From the NCBI RefSeq assembly GCF_000244755.1, contig NZ_AHOO02000011.1, forward strand, positions 458,917 to 522,916: a stretch of 64,000 nt of DNA, given 5' to 3'. Under the pieces are notes generated by a model. It did no database searches, was not told the DNA's origin, and was given only the letters and a program-made list of their open reading frames with translations. Positions 63,861 to 64,000 of this stretch are shown in pieces. Position 1 is the first letter of the stretch, and each line of letters opens with the position of its first letter. Source of the DNA: Leptospira licerasiae serovar Varillal str. VAR 010 (GTDB lineage: Bacteria > Spirochaetota > Leptospiria > Leptospirales > Leptospiraceae). The position numbers and the translations under genes are program-made.

Positions 63861-63986
63861 TTAGAACTGTTTGCTGATCATCTTGTATGGATGTTCATGT
63901 TTTGCGCGGCATCTTATTATAGATGCTGCATTGGCGTTGTTACCACCAAAGAAGAGTAAGTCTTCTTTGGAACTTTCGTAATATGG
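63861..63986 (-). CDS. C-terminal end of a gene cut by the window edge, possibly frame-disrupted
   Basis: The minus strand codes YYESSKEDLLFFGGNNANAA, then SIIRCRAKHEHPYKMISKQF and a TAA at 63861-63863, followed 35 nt later by a strong terminator. This looks like the end of a real, well-expressed protein. Going upstream, a TGA in the same frame at 63989-63987 interrupts it, while a neighbouring frame (RLDHITK...) stays open to the edge, so either a frameshift lies near 63983 or this is a decayed gene. Family not recognised. The 63610-63860 stretch holds no gene. Confidence 0.5.
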   Translation of the reverse strand, partial: PYYESSKEDLLFFGGNNANAASIIRCRAKHEHPYKMISKQF

Positions 63987-64000
63987 TCAAGCCTCACGAG

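Overview
The window reads as a chromosomal segment of a Leptospira-type spirochaete. This is inferred from the density of lipoproteins with spirochaete-like lipoboxes, large sensor kinases, long stretches of the style CTT/TCC/GAA-rich coding DNA at roughly 40% G+C, unlinked tRNA-Ile/tRNA-Ala genes and short G+C-rich dispersed intergenic repeats. The species cannot be fixed from sequence reading alone.

Layout. 0-8 kb: a cut-off TPMT-like methyltransferase, an unknown anchored protein, a chemotaxis receptor whose ribosome-binding site sits in a hairpin, an alcohol dehydrogenase and small detoxification/lipid genes (hotdog thioesterase, MAPEG, GST). 8-12 kb: two paralogous sensor histidine kinases in tandem. 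12-17 kb: a five-gene minus-strand operon (lactonase-like beta-propeller, acyl-CoA dehydrogenase, APH-type kinase, DUF6285, histidine phosphatase) that resembles the lvaC-lvaA-lvaB module for 4-hydroxyacyl-CoA catabolism. 17-23 kb: a Crp-like regulator, an acyltransferase, a lipoprotein, a NarL-type regulator convergent with a 7TM-DISM kinase, and tRNA-Ile and tRNA-Ala. 23-31 kb: two paralogous polytopic membrane proteins around a PQQ-type sugar dehydrogenase and a PaiB-like gene, a flavoprotein/polyferredoxin fusion and a TfoX protein with a histone-like tail. 31-37 kb: a TolC plus CzcA-type heavy-metal RND locus without an adaptor gene. 37-46 kb: DUF3095, split proline dehydrogenase and P5C dehydrogenase, a lipoprotein hydrolase, and a divergent pair of DNA-alkylation repair proteins (HTH_42/AlkZ-like and AlkC).

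46-54 kb is looser: an ABC-F protein, GFA, PF10118, fatty-acid hydroxylase and MATE genes are separated by gene remnants and at least three families of dispersed repeats, including near-perfect palindromes of the form TTGTWGGA-RY-TCCWACAA.

54-63.6 kb is a defence island. A single minus-strand operon hsdR - XRE/ImmA-IrrE - DUF4411 (PIN-like) - hsdS - PrrC-like ATPase/HEPN nuclease - hsdM has overlaps of 4-8 nt in its first half and gaps of 5-11 nt in its second; a HARE-HTH (HrgA-like) gene meets it tail to tail. The inferred logic is layered: a type I restriction system, an embedded anticodon-nuclease candidate that could be unleashed when the restriction enzyme is inhibited, and a toxin-antitoxin-like pair co-expressed with the restriction subunits. 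The right edge holds the C-terminal end of another minus-strand gene with a strong terminator.
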